NCBI RefSeq assembly: GCF_018812025.1
Contig: NC_063066.1
Coordinates: forward strand, 3,554,692 to 3,618,691
DNA length: 64,000 nucleotides
Direction: 5' to 3'
Source: Megalobrama amblycephala
Taxonomy: Eukaryota; Chordata; Actinopteri; Cypriniformes; Xenocyprididae
Every line of letters starts with the position of its first letter. Within the stretch, counting starts at the first letter, position 1. Below are positions 36,755 to 50,993 of the stretch, one piece after another. The position numbers and the translations under genes were made by a program. Under the pieces are notes generated by a model that ran no database searches, was not told the origin of the DNA, and worked only from the letters and a program-made list of their open reading frames with translations.

Positions 36755-38428
36755 TATGTGCTAGCTGTGTGTTTTATAGTGAAGTGCTCACATACAAATT
36801 GTAAAAAAACAATGTTTGCTGCGTCTCAGAGTGTCTCATTTCTAGAGATAGATTATACTTGCCTTGATTGGTCCTGGAATGGAAACCCCTGGTTTAGGGT
36901 ATGATGCCCAGTTTTTCTCTGTAAACATTTACAAAGTCAGCAAGTGTATGAAGCCTAGTGTTTTAAAATGTCTTCAGATGTAGTGTATTCCAGCCTTCAG
37001 AAAGCAACCACTTTTGTAGGCCATAGGCAGCGAGGCATCTCACTAGGTTTGGACACACAGCTTATATCTCACTCCATTTAACATGTATGCAAGTATTTAT
37101 AACCCTCATGCATTTTAAATGATATTATTGACTTGAGCAATGTGATCTGAAATGCTGACTAGATGAGAAGACTGATATAGCCATGAGCAACTGTGCAGCC
37201 TGTAAATGACTTAATATTATAATTCTATAAAACTTCGATCTCCATAGCCAGCAGGATATGTCACCTTGATGAGATGCAGATGCGATTTTAAAAGCCAGCT
37301 GCCACTCAAAAGCGTCAGACTGATGCTTGATAGAAGGGCTCTGTTTTTATTTGAGAGAGGAGCTGTCATCTATTCTTTCATATTTACCCTGATATCCACC
37401 TCATCCCACCAGCTGAATAAGCTCATCTGAATTCGTCTCCTGTCACAGAGAGAGAGGTCAGGCAGAAGAATGAAACAGGAGGGGGCTGTCCGGGGGGACT
37501 GGGGTGGATCTCTGACTGTAATTGGACAGTTGACCTCTAAGGAGACTGAGGTATTCTGGCATGTAAAATATGCCACACAGCAAGAGGAGGGTCAGAGGAG
37601 ACAATGATTACCTGAGAGAGTCAGTGTCCTTCAAACAGCTGAGCTGTCTGCCTGCCGATCACGCTCCACATGCACATCTGTAATCACAGGCTAGGCGCTC
37701 TCATAATGCTGCGGTCAGCCTCACCTGCAAAGTGTCCTCACCCACCTGACTAAAGGAGAGTGACAGACTGACACGCCTGATCTAATACTCAAACAAACGA
37801 TGTGAGACATTGATTGATGCCAAAGCAGACAGTACGAGAGGAGCATTCAGAACCTGGCCACAAGGTTTTTTGTTTTTGTTTTTTTCAACAAAAACAGCAG
37901 TTACCGGTGAAAATATCTTTAAGAAAGTTTGTAAAAGAACAGAGAACGAATGACAAATAAAGGCTCTGTTACAAAATCATCTGAACTGCTTATCGAGGGA
38001 GCATTTTAACTATGCGCTCAAGACACAATGATAGGTATCTTAATTATGCTGTGTCAAATTCTAAGGAATTGTAATCAGTCCAGATCATATTTAGCCTAAT
38101 GTGCTGTGGCTTTTATGCATAATAGAATACTGTAGGCGTTGATGACAGTGGCTTTCAATCTATTGCCGTGGACCCCACAATTTTATGATTTCCTTGCAGA
38201 ACCCACTAAAATATGCAATGTAAAACTCAATACTTTCAGAATTCTCGAAACAGTTCAGTAAATGAACTCATTTTTTTAAGCTGATATAACTTAAATTTTT
38301 TAGATAAATGGGGCGGGGCCGAGAGCTGTGGAAGTGGAGCAAGGTGTCTCTCGTTAACAATCACGTCACCGACATCCCTCCACAGTTCTCAGCCTCGCCC
38401 AACTTATCATAATGTTTATTACTTACTT

Positions 38429-38473
38429 GCAAGTTACTTTGGATAAAAGCATCTGCCAAATGAATAAATGTAA
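38429..38473 (+). repeat. LINE/SINE 3' tail (ggataaaagcatctgccaaatg)
   Basis: gcaagttactttggataaaa then gcatctgccaaatgaataaa matches the widely conserved fish 3' tail of L2-type LINEs and the SINEs that use them. The body is missing. Confidence 0.5.
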
Positions 38474-39700
38474 TTAGATACAGTACATTTACATAAACAT
38501 CACATTCAGATCTTGGTTAAATGTTAGATAGCAAATAATACATGCTATTATAATTATCATAGAGGATATTTGCATGTATATAATCAAACAACATACAGTA
38601 TGCATGGTCTTTTGCAGCCCATCTTCAACTTAACCACAGGCTCTACTCTTCACCACAATGGTAAACCTACAAATCTAACATGACAGTACCCCAACATAAC
38701 AACATTAAACATTAACTTATGCCTCCATATGTAAATCTGGTGCAAAAATGCACAAAATATCATAACATACACGCGGCACCAGGCATGACGCAAGTGTTTT
38801 TTACTAGTTTCAGCCCGACACAGTTTTCATTTTCATGTCCTGCGCCACGTTGTTTAGATAGCAAATGCATTTGACCCCATTTGTGCCCCCTTGGGTGTGC
38901 TGGTCTGAAAACGAGGTGTGTTCAGGTGCGTTGTTGGCGTGTTGCTATTTTGAGGCAACTGAAAATGTGTTATTTAAAGAGCGCGTTATTAATATGCACA
39001 ACGTGCATACACTCTGCTTTTTACACACACAGAGACGTGCAGCAGCACACAAACATGCCACATATTAAAAATAAAAGGATTACAATGTAAAGATTATTGT
39101 TGTGTGCATAAAGATAAAAATGAATGCTTTGGTGGAATCTGGCTTTTCCCGTAGATGGTCTGCTCGCACGCTTTGACCTCACACACAAGCAGATCGTTTT
39201 CCTCACTAGAGAAGCATTCAGTTTTTCCGCCTGGAAACTCCACCATGTAAATAGTGAATCTGCCATAGCGCGAGCACAACTGGCTTTTAAAGGACAACCC
39301 TTTTGGACCATGAGCCTGGTGCACCAACCATTTTTCCCGTCCTTAAACTAGCAAAAGTAGATTCAGACATGCCCTAAGTGCACATGCGCTTAGATCTTTC
39401 AAATAGTGCCCAATATTTCAACATTTATTTATACAGTCTGATGCAAAGCATGCTGGGAATTAGAAATCTGCTGCAATTCAACTCAATCATATTAAGTTCA
39501 GTTTACTATAGTGAAATTTTGAGTTCCCACAACTTTCATTTTTATTTGAGTGAAACAAACTAATTTTACAGTGTATAATCATCCTTTTTCATATATAAAG
39601 ACTCATTTGCAATGTGAAAAACACAAATATTATTAATGTGTCAAATTTGATCTAGGAAATATTTACTTTATATCAAGTTGACACAATTTTTTTCCTACAT

Positions 39701-39998
39701 AACCTACCATTCAAAAGTATGGGGACAGTAAGATTTCATAATGTTTTTTAAAGTCTCGTATGATCAACCAGGCTGCATTTATTTGATTAAAATACAGTAA
39801 AATCAGTAATATTGTGAAATAACATTACAATTTAAAATAACTGCTTTTTAAAAATGTGAGCCAAAGCTGAATTTTCAGCATCATTACATCCTTCAGAAAT
39901 CATTCTGATATGCTGACATGTGAAATCCTGACATTTTTCAGGATTCTCTGTGTAATATAAAATTCAAAAGAAAAAATTTTTGACCTTTTTTTAACCCG
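39701..39998 (+). repeat. Dispersed repeat family A copy
   Basis: accattcaaaagtatgggg, ggctgcatttatttgattaa, aaagctgaattttcagcatc and catccttcagaaatcattct. The 3' end is decayed. Confidence 0.75.
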
Positions 39999-41823
39999 TT
40001 TCCAGCACCCCTTTGAAGATTCCCTGCTTTGGCAGTAAGAGAATGTGTGTGCCACTTTATGAATGAAATAATCAAACAAAATATGAAACTACATAAAATA
40101 AATGACAAAACTAATGATGCATTAACCCTGATGTTAATAGAGTTTAAAAGAGTTTATGTGTTGTTATCTGTTATCAGTACTAATTCTGCTAAACCGGAAA
40201 TCATTGTGGCTATTTTTCAACTCTTAAGTGTGTTTATTGATATGCAGTTCAGTTTTCACTTCACAAAGGTTTCTCTCTAGCTGGAAAAATATATATTTTG
40301 AAGGAATGTTTGATCGTCTGTAAAGGAATCTGCCTTTCTTTAGTATTGCGGACTTGTCATCATTCAACCAGATCGATGCTTCAATTGACAACAGAGGCAG
40401 CTAGCTGTATATCGATCTTAGAGTCGCAACACAACAACATGAAAAGCACGGTTCATATTCCCTCCCTCTCTTTGTGTTAAAGATTAGAAATGAATGAACC
40501 TGGTCACTGCAGTCATACCTTCAGGGCTCAGTGATCAAGCAGTGCATGGGTAATTATGCCAAGATCATGGAGGAGAAAGACAGGAAGGGGAGGCAGAACA
40601 AAGGCCCACTTGTATCTGGGGCTGGGTGGGGGTCGTCACATTGTGGGATTGTAGTTTTTAATGATGAGCAGAAAAGAGGAACTTGAAAGAGACGGCCATT
40701 GCGGTGAACGCAGCGAACACTGTCTGATGAAATTTGGGCATATCCATAAACATGACAGTCTCCTCTCATCTCGTTCAGACAGAACAGGCTATCATGCGCA
40801 TATCTTGCATTGTAACGAGTCTCCTTTTTTCCGCACCAGTCCGTGCAGAAGTGGATTTAATAGCCGGTGACAGCTGTGCTCTCCTGACTACGGCATACAG
40901 TAATGCGGAGCAATCATTCATGGTTATTCTCACCTCAGTTGCCAGAAAAAATTACCCAAGTCCTTTTCCCAAGGGCCCGCGATGGCTCATGCCATTTAAC
41001 ATGAAATTTTACAAACTTGAGCCTCTCTACATCAGCACCTGCTCTCTTATATTTTGTATTTTGTCCTTGTACGTCTTTTTGGTTCTCTTTAAGCCTAACC
41101 GGTTTTCATTGCCTCTCCGTCCTTCCTTCACCATCGTTGTCAAAGTCATCCACCCTTTCCTCTATCTATCCACTCTTATGCCCTTCAAGACATAATATGA
41201 TAGCAGATATCAGCATTTATACCATATGTCATTTATCAGTGCTTTTTAAAGGGCAGCGGCGTTCGCTTTGATCGGAGCTGTATTAAAAACACACAGGCTT
41301 ATTGCTGTCAGCTTCACCCCTTGTTATTTATTAGATTTGACCGATGGGGATATTTGAAACCTCCTTGTTTTATTCAACTCGTGGCGTCTCGGCGGATCAG
41401 TGGAGAGCTAAGCCTAAATCTTTCCTCGCCTGACTTTCTAATAAGGATATAAAAAACAGGCAGTTCCTCTTGCAATTATGCTGATTTTTGCGTTGTGTTT
41501 CCTGTCACGGTCGCACATCATGTTACTTGTAATCTGAAGCGGCCCTAAACAGTATGTGGATACTTGACTCACACTTAAAAATGTCTGAATTGCATTAGCT
41601 AACAAAATATCACATAAATCATGCTGGAGCCTTTCATGCTTTGAAATTCGTATCATGTCATGTTATGTAATTGTCGATAAAACAGCTTGTAAACAGTGTC
41701 ACATGTGCCGTCACATTTACCTCAGAAAAGCCATTCAATGTCCAAAAAAATCAACTATACGCAATGTGATAAGATTCCAGCGGCAAATGATTTTTCTCTC
41801 CACACCAGACGCGACGTGACTAT

Positions 41824-42355
41824 AGCCAAGTTTCCATCCAGTTTTGTTATCGACAAAGCAAATATGTGCAAAAAATATTTGCCAAATTTGCTGTCTCTAG
41901 GCTTTTTCATTTCAGTTGGCCTTTTACCGATAAAATGGTGCGCATGATGCCGTCATCCCTGAAAAAAATCGCAAAATATATCACAAATTCGTGTCTTTTG
42001 CATCCCAAATATTTGTAAAATAACACTCTTTTCCTCATCCTTCTAATGCACCTTTGAACTACAGAGAAACAGTGTTTTTACAGGTGCAACACTACAAACG
42101 CAGATGTCATGTGACACCACATTTATTTGCATTAAAGCCCTTTTTCTTGACAAAAAGTGTTTCCAAACCAATTTTTGCAACATTTGAAGTATTGAAATAG
42201 AATTTATGCACTAAAGATAAATGTAAATAGATTGTGTCGACATTTGAGAAATTTTATCGACAAATGGCATTTCCATCAGCTATATCGCTAGACATTTTGA
42301 AGCGCTAAGCCTTTTTCACACAAAAAAAAAAAAATCCTTGGGTGGAAACCTGGCT
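41824..42355. mobile_element. PIF/Harbinger-like MITE, TAT TSD
   Basis: Left agccaagtttccatccagt; inverse of right agccaggtttccacccaag. TAT at 41821-41823 and 42356-42358. 532 bp. Interior words gacaaa/tttgtc and gcgataaa are symmetric. It shares the AGC....TTTCCA end with the elements at 1985 and 8009. Confidence 0.85.
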
Positions 42356-43810
42356 TATGATTAAAAAAAAAAACATAGCAAATCAGAAGAGCACATGGGC
42401 GGGGTCTCTCGGCAAGCTCCCGGCACTCACAACAAAATGCATAATCAAATTCATGAATATTACACCATTTCAATTAAAATTATATATTAAAAATACATAC
42501 TGAGTTACTCAAAACAATCTTTGCCATAGAATACACTTGTCTGTTTACAATGAGTTGACAGTTTGAACGTTTTGTTTCCTTTTATTTATTTTTAAGATCT
42601 GAGGTGAATTGTCTATTGTTGCTTTATGGCTATAAAACACACAAAAAATGATATTCAAACTCACATTAGATGCTTTTAACATTAAATAAAGCACGTAAAC
42701 ATTACCTGAGATCATTCTTTGTGTTGTTGTTCCAGCCACAACGTTGCAGGAAAAAACTGAAACTCTTTCAACAACAGAAATTATACCTTTTATCGCGTGT
42801 CGCAGCGTCACGTCTGGTTAGGACATGGTGTTATATGTTAAAATCACAAAAATGTACTCCTGGGGGAGGATTCCCTCAGATCCCCCTACAATAATTTAAT
42901 TCGGATACAAGTCACCTTTTAAATCTTGTAAGTTTGCAGGTCTGTTTCAAATATACTGAAATAGAAAACTAAATGTTTCTGTTATTGATGGTGGCTGGTA
43001 AAGGTATAAGGACTCCAGTGAATTGCCTCCGCTCTGGATCACTGTCCCGCAGCTCCAGCATTGCTTCACACCTTCCCAACCCATCAGTCTTATTCTGCAG
43101 CTCTACACAGCCCCAGCTTGACTTAACTCCATCTCTGCATCTCCACCGCCACCTCATTCTAGTCTACTGTGCTTAATAAATGGCCATCGATCGCCTTTCA
43201 CTCACTGTCGTTTGAAAGGCCTGACTTTCTGAAGGACACTGAGTTCTGAGAAAGAGAGAGAGAGAGAGACCAAGCATAGCAAATGTCATTCTCTGCTGAG
43301 CATGGAAACCCACAGACTGCATGAAAGGATAGCAGTGATTCAGTGCCCAGTTGTAGATGCACCTTCCACCATCAGGTCAGGCTGCATATGCTGCCTTTCA
43401 CTGGCTTCTAAACCTTCGGTCTGCCCTGGCTCTGTGCCTGAGACTGACCTTTATATCAGGCAAAGCTCTCTTCTTCCAAGATCCGAGAGGGCCGTGTCAC
43501 TGTGTTTCTGCTTCTGGAAGTGTCAGTTTGCCGAGGGCACTGCCAGTCTGGCCCGTTTCCTCACTTAAACCCACTCACGGCACATATCACCCACCCCTTC
43601 CTCCACCAAACCCGCCTGTGCCTGCAGAGCTCTTTAACCTCAGTGACACTGTTGCTTAAAATAAGTATTGCTAAAGTATGTCTCCCAGCCTAGGGATGTT
43701 ATAGTTGCTTTTTTCATTCGAATCAGTGTGATTTTAGTATTATTTATATACTATTATAGTATTAATTTAGAATTTGCTTATTTTTTCAGTTTAATTTTAG
43801 TTTATATTAA

Positions 43811-44395
43811 ATGGGACATATCATAAAAATCTGACTTTTTCCGTGTTTAAGTGCTATAATCGGGTCCCCGGTGCATCTACCAACCCAGAAAACGTGCAAA
43901 AGGACAACCCAGTAACTTTGTTTTGGCAAGCCTTTCTCTGCAAGCATGTGAAAAAACGAGCTGCTCAGATTTCACTCCCCTAGTGACGTAGGAAGAGGAT
44001 CTTCTTATAATATTACAGCCCCTTAATCTGCACGTTTCCACCCACAGCGCCGCCATTTTTTTTTCGAAAGCAAAGACGGTGTACCAGTTCTAACGCCATG
44101 GCAAACGTAAAAACAAAAGCATGCTAACTGTTTTGTCATTTTCGTTGCGTGAGATTCTCCAGCTTTGTTGTTGTTGAGCTGTTAAAGCCCCGCCCTCTTC
44201 TGGAAAGGGGGCGGGAGCAGCAGCTCATTTGCATTTAAAGGGACACACACAAAAACGGCGTGTTTTTGCTCACACCCAAATAGGGGCAAATTTGACAAGC
44301 TATAATAAATGATCTGTGGGGGATTTTGAGCTGAAACTTCACATTCTGTGGACACCAGAGACTTATATTACATCATAGGTCATAATTGGTCCCCA
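43811..44395. mobile_element. TTAA-target element related to 11657-13283
   Basis: TTAA at 43807-43810 and 44396-44399. Left end atgggacatatcat; the inverse of the right end is tggggaccaattat. The 3' segment gagctgaaacttcaca...gacaccagagacttatattacat is shared with the 3' part of the 11.7-kb element, whose extreme ends differ. Confidence 0.7.
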
Positions 44396-47137
44396 TTAAG
44401 TTTTAGTAATTTTGTTATGTGATGATGTAAATTTAATTAGTTTTTGGGGTTTTAAATATTTTTATTTCGCTTAATTTTTTTAGTTTTAATAACTTCAATA
44501 CTTCAGCTTAAACTTATTTTATGTCAGTTAGATGCCAAATATTAATCTAATATTTATATTTAATTTATTTTATCTTTATTTCAGATAACAGAAACCACTT
44601 TTAATAGTTTATGTTAACAATAACAAAACTGAACCTAGAGGGAATTTTTGGGCATCAGGACTGTCTGTGGTGTGACTGAATGTTGAAATCAAACCCACCA
44701 GCTTTTTTGGGCATCATATTGTCATTGGCACTTTAAAATCTGGTAGACATCTGGGCTTTTTAGGCATTTCTGTACTGTATGGATGCATTTAAATGTTCAA
44801 CTCAAACCTAGACAACATAATTGGTCATCATAGACACATTCAAATCAAAACTTAAGAGCATTTCTGGGTTTCACAGGACGTGCAGATGCTTGAATCAGTC
44901 TTAGACGCATTTATGGACCTTATGAGCGCATTCAATCTGAACATTTGGACATCATATGTATGTTTGAATCAAACTTGAGCATCATTAGCCTGTTCAAATG
45001 CTCAAATCAATCCTAAACAGAATTTTTTAAAACATTCAGTGATGTCCAAAATGCTGTCTGTGCTCATTTTAATTGTTTGATTGATTTCTAAAAACCTGTT
45101 TAGGTTTAATATGATAGTCTGAACATCGATGTGATGCCTCGATCCAAATGCTTGAATGTGGAAGGCTTTAGTGCACGTTGTGTAGATGCAATCCACAATT
45201 TAACCACCTCAGAATTACAGTTGCAAAACGTTATGATTAATAAAAAAGGACGTGGGGGAAAAAAAAACATACTGATCATATATTGCTCTCCTGTGGAGAA
45301 AACCTTGTTTAAGGTGCTTGTGATTGCCACAGGCTTCCCACAGAGACACTGTCCTGCTTTCCTTTTTCAAGAGGGCCAATACGCAGCAGGTAGACTGCTG
45401 TCGAGCTGAGTGAAGACTGGCTTTTGAGAAGTCAGCTCATCTTATCGGCAGTCTCACTCCTGTCAACCCACTCGAGCTAACAAAAGGCCCAGGATTCCTT
45501 CTTTTACCGCCTCATACACACACAGATCTAAGTCAGGCTTCCTGTGCAGTTGAGTCTTCTGGAGTTCTGTGACTTAAACACGCCTGGGGTTTCACAGAGC
45601 AACATGCTTGTTAGGATCAACGGTATGCACTTCTTTTTTTTATCTGTGTGGTACCTCGCATGCGACTGAGTTTTTTTTTTGGGTAATGTACATTATGCAC
45701 ACATGTCTGTCTTCAGTGAGGGTGCCAGCACTGGACATTTTCCTCGGTTCTTCCGCCTCACTTGGTGTATATACATTCCACACCCACGTTCCTATCAACT
45801 TCTGTCTGCGGTACAGTTGTCACCTCCACCGGCTATGTGTATTTGAGCTTGTGTGTGTGTGTGCGAGACAGAGATACACCTGCGGCTGTCTTCATTTTAG
45901 CTGATTAGCGTTAAGCTTGTTGACGACTGTCTCTCGGTTGAGCGCTCGGAGTGCTGGAGGTACACAGTGCCCTCCTGAATTTATGTCCCAGACCCTCCTG
46001 TGTCATCTTAGCTCACTCTTCAAAGAAGCGCCTTTGACGGCACAGGATATTTAGCCATGGAGCAGTGGGAAGAGCATTGGTTTGTGAAATAATAGGCTTT
46101 GATTTCATTGCTGTGCGGTTTCCACTTTCGAGACGTTATAGTTACTGGAGAAACTCTCCAAAGTTATCTCAGAGCTGATGCAGTGTTCCGTGTAATTTCA
46201 TATCGCCGTCTTGGGTGACAATGAAAACAAATCAGCCACCGGCTGCATCGTGAAACTCAAATGATATACTTTGCTTTCTCCCCACAGTCTGAATATGAAA
46301 ACAAAAAGTGGGTGTATTTGATTTAGAAAAGTTCAGAGGTATCAAGCTCTTTCTTGTGTAGCTCCTCTGTTCCTTCTAAAGCAAACATCTACTCTTTGTT
46401 TTTATTACTTGCTGAAAGTTTCAACTTTCAAGGGACTGCTTATGTCAAAACAAAACGTTTCATGTGCATTTGATAAAGGAAACATTTGATCACCTGGGCC
46501 AGCAACCAATATTAAATACAGCTCTGTGTAAGAAGTGACGGAAGATGAAAACAAAACTACTTGCCCCTTAGAGATTCTCAGTGATAGCTCTTAAACTAGC
46601 GTAGCAGCCTTAAGTCTCGCATTCTATACTCATAATAAGAAAAAATAAACTTTTTTGCCTTAGTATTCGGCTTTTAGATTAGTTTGCAACACATTATGGG
46701 CATTCTGGGTGCACTGAATGCATTTTTGCTTTATTAGTGCATGTGTTTTTAGTTTTCTTAAATAGGCCTGGGTGTTAAATTACTGTTCTGGCGGGATATT
46801 CAAAGCATTTGTTCCTCAATAATACACAAAATGAAGTTGGGGAGGGGCATGTTCAAGCAATCCAACCAGTATAGCCATCCCTCACCTCTGTCCCATGATG
46901 GTTTCGCAGCATCTCTCCACCACCTTAACGCCTCACTGTTGGCTGGTTCCTCTCTCAGTCAAAAATGATATTCCAAGCTCACAGCCCTCCCCTCGGACAC
47001 CACGCCAAATATGCATACATTACCATATCTGATTACATGTATGTGCGAACTTGTGATAATATATTTAGGAAAACAGACACGATATCCAAACAGCTGCACC
47101 GTTGCTTGAGGCGTTTCATCAAAATCGTACACCTTAA

Positions 47138-48531
47138 GCCCTGAGTATACTTTGTCTTTTTACAGTCAAACACACAGCTTTGTAAAGTATAAACAGGCAT
47201 TCGAAGCATGTGCAGATTTGAGCGTGACGAGTTACAACCCATGTAAACATCTTTGTATTTTTTCATGTTAGAGTTGTACAAATGAGAGTACTTTCTAACC
47301 TCTTCCCACAATCTGTCGTCTATGTAGGCCTCCATTGTCGCTGTAGCTTGCATGCGTTCCGGTCTTTTCTGTTTATGCAGGTTTTCTTTGACTACCTTGT
47401 GAATCGACGCCCCCAGGGCACAGTTGCCACATTGTGGATAAACTAATTACTGCAAAAAAAAAAATGAAATGCACATGTGCAACCTGCACATACAAAGTAC
47501 GCTAGTGTGTGAGGGTCCATGTGACATAAAAATCGTCATGGGAGGGGGTACGCAGAGGCTCTTTTGCGGACAAGTACGCGTGGTCACTAGGCTACAAAAG
47601 CACCAACTGCACATGTGCTAGAAATACGATATGGATGTGAAATTTGAAGAGAGTCTGTGTGAGTCCGTCGCTACCCGCACCTCTACAGTCCGTCGTTAAA
47701 ACAATATAAAGACAGCCAGATGTGCAATAATCGGTTTGTTTACCGTTCAAGCAGATCTCCTGTGCATGTGTGGAACATGTGGAACCACAGCATACACTTT
47801 CAGTAGTATAAATTAGGGCAATTTATCGCACTATATGAACTTAAATGCTATTATTGCTTAATCTTGATTCTTAGTGCGATTATGAAATTGCAAAGGCTGC
47901 AGTTATTTTTTATTTTTATTTTTTTATTCGCAGCTTGTCAATGAAGTATGGCTCCAAATGCTAATCCATCTGAAAGCACTGTGAGTTTGAGTCGCATGAG
48001 AAACATTTATTAACATCTTGTCCAACAAAAGACAACATTTAATAACATGTTTTACTCCAAACTCACTTCATAACAACAGTTGAGCATCCTTCTGTGAGAT
48101 GATGTGGCTTCTTACGCAGAATAAGCAGTGTTTCAATCTTCTGTTTATTTAGCTACAGCGATATGATGCGTGTTATCTACTTCTACGGCAGGGCATATTT
48201 GCAGTTTCTCCGCGAGAGCGCCCTCTGGCTTTCAGATGGAGAAGCATTTACTACTGCTCACAGAGCTGTAAAGCTCTGACAAGCTGCGCATAAAATAATC
48301 ACAGCTTTTGCCAAATCGCATGCGGTTTAATCACGATAAATCATCCAGCCCTAGTATAAATACAAGTAGTCCGTGTCCATGCTGTCCACAGCTGTCCGTG
48401 TACGTGTCCAAACTGGAGTATAACCAGGGCTAAATATGGCGGTGAGCGTACTCTTTTGATGATGAAATTCACGTCGCGCACTGTACGCTGACACTCGCAT
48501 ACACATAAAAAAGTGAAGTATACTTTAGGCT
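47138..48531. mobile_element. TTAA-target element interrupted by a hAT element
   Basis: TTAA at 47134-47137 and 48532-48535. Left gccctgagtatactttgtct; inverse of right agcctaaagtatacttcact. A 106-codon minus-strand open frame at the left (47033-47353) crosses the element boundary and is not credible. A later hAT insertion occupies 47814-48353. Confidence 0.75.
47814..48353. mobile_element. hAT-type MITE with perfect 8-bp TSD
   Basis: Ends tagggcaatttatcg and, inverted, tagggctggatgatttatcg. GTATAAAT is duplicated exactly at 47806-47813 and 48354-48361. 540 bp, no transposase. Confidence 0.9.
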
Positions 48532-50310
48532 TTAAGATGCTTTCATGTTAGTGAAACTTTTGCAGGCAAAGTATTTCACAGATCCATTGTCAATAGCTTT
48601 TGGCAGTCCAAAACATTTCAGTATTCAATATTGCATGGATTCCTGTTTGTTTACTGCATTTCGCCTGCAGAATTTCTTCGTGCAATGGTAAACGTGACCG
48701 CACCTTTATTCATATACCGCTCACAGCATAACCAGGTGCTGTATGTGGTGCAGTGCTGTGCCATGCATATTCATATTCATTGTCCTTTTTTTGGAGCAAA
48801 TCCTTTCAATGCAAATGAGAATCTTTATAGAATGAATCAGATTCACAAACATTGGCAGACAGAATTAACATTGTGCTTTTAAAGCAGAAACATTCCACTA
48901 TTACAATTTGAACTGGATTTTATTAAAAAATGATTGTTTATGGATATTTTCTAGTGATTATGGCTGCCGTAAATAATCATTTCGGCTTAGTAAAGAGTTG
49001 ATTCATGTCTCCCGTAGAGCGCATCAGATCATGGGATTCTGCTGCATCCTTTAGATCCAGCCAAGTCATGAATTGCGATCAGCACTAATTTTGTTGCCAT
49101 ATTTGTTCCCCGTACCTGATTTGCATAATGCCTTCAGTGAATCAGGTGCTAAAATGAGGCATGCTAATAAATGAAACTGTCAGTGAATGTGTTTTTCCCA
49201 CTGAATTCCCCATGAGTGTTAGTTTAGACTTTGAGACTTCAGTAATGATCAGACAGACAAGTTATTTTATGCTTGGCAAACATGTTTATAGAAATGTTAT
49301 TTCTTCACACACAAAGTACCACACAGCACATCATCCAAAGCCCAAGAATGAAGTGTAAATCATCTTGGTCACTAATTTTTTTTCTGTAGTATTGCATTGA
49401 AACTGTACTTATATGCTCCTCTGGTGTCATGAACAAGACGAGAGAATATTAGGCTACATTCTTTTCCACTGACAGGAGCTGACATAAACATAATGCTCAT
49501 CATGAGCCGCCACAATAAACAGGAGTTAGTGTAATGTTGGTGATGATTGATGGTGAGTGTTGGGGCAGCTGTGGGGTCCAAAGAGACTTACTTATTTATA
49601 GTGAGTGGCTCACAGCCAAACATGCCTGAACTGCTTTGCGTCCGACTCTGTTTGGACCCCCAATCATGCATGCGGTCCCCTCTGAGTCCCAGCAGGTGCT
49701 TCCTTCAACTGCATTCCCATAGCTTGTTAAGACAGGCTCTTCAGTCCTGATGGAAAGCACGGATTATCACAAGTTCGTCTTCACAGCATCACTGAGTAAT
49801 CAGCTAACACCAGAACAGGCCAGTTTTAGATGGCAAGCTTTGCACTTGTAATCCAGTCATGTAACAAGTGCCGGGTTTCATTGATTATTCCTTCTCATCC
49901 CGGTTTTCTCAATGCATCTCATTCATGGTTGAATTGGTTTATCAAAAAGAGATTAGCTTTGTGATCCTGGAGGTTCTAGCACCGTGTACTGCAAATTAAA
50001 CCAATCAAAGGAAAGATCCATGGTTTGTACTGCAAATAAAAATCAAATAATCAAATAAAAGTGACAAAATTCCAAAAATATGCCAACACTATAATCGTTT
50101 ATACTTTGGCATATGTGTCAATGTGTTTTGGTGCATTACTATTTTTAATGATCTTCCAGATGAAGCGCAGTCTTTTAAGTTTAAATTGGATGATTAATCA
50201 TTTTAATGTCAAGGTCGTAAAAAAAAAAAAAAAAAAAATCAATGATTGATTTTGCATGTTTCATCTTTTTCATATGTGGCATATGAGTCAATGATGAGCT
50301 GCAAACTTAA

Positions 50311-50955
50311 CCCTTGTGCATTGTTCAAATTCACTACCCTTTCGTTATGTTCGTGGCTGAAAACATCCACTAAATTAAACTGCTGTAAAAATGTATCAGA
50401 TAAATATTTTTTTCAAATTTTTTTGCATAAATCTGTTAATCAACCTCTGTCCTGATCAAAACTACTAAATGTTTAAAAAAAATTCAAGATTTTTACTTTT
50501 TTATTGCCAAGTTTATAAATGATGTCACTGATTTGGGGAAAAAAACACACAAAATGACTTATTTTCAATATAAAAAGTGATTGTGGACTGGATTTTTTTT
50601 TAACCTTTTATCACAGTCTTGGACATGTCAAAGATTAGTAACAACATTGGTTTTGATGCATTGTTAGTTTTTGTGCAGCATCAGATTTTAATTTTTTCTC
50701 CCTCATTTATTGTTCGTGGCTGTTTTTGCCCCATTGACTTCCATTATAACGACATTTTTTGATTGCAAAGCCATGACACCATAAAATCATGCATTCTTGA
50801 TTGATGGTGGTTTTCCCTGTTGGGAAGAGGTAAAATTTCTCATTTTTACAGTTGATCACCAGGTGGCACCATTAACCCTTTAGATAGGCCTGTGCAAAAA
50901 AAAGCTTAGTTACTGGCTTTTATATGGAATTATATGGAGTATAACAGCATATTAT

Positions 50956-50993
<38 letters not shown>

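Larger units (their letters stand above)
34351..36997. mobile_element. 2.6-kb composite element with aggctggaatacactaca ends
   Basis: Left aggctggaatacactacaca; the inverse of the right end is aggctggaatacactacatc. Flanks are TTA on the left and TCA on the right, compatible with a decayed 3-bp TSD. The interior contains at least two further elements (35331-35946 and 36216-36754) and a stretch near 34940 (catagactgaataaaagatgg) that I recognise as common fish repeat text. No transposase seen. Confidence 0.65.

Noticed and set aside
40734..41195. 153-codon open frame with hydrophobic segments
   Set aside because: Longest non-repetitive frame in the introns, but no recognised domain, no splice context and no neighbouring exon; near chance expectation for 64 kb. 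A protein search with a clear hit would change this.
47033..47353. 106-codon minus-strand frame
   Set aside because: It spans the boundary of a TTAA element and resembles no transposase I know.
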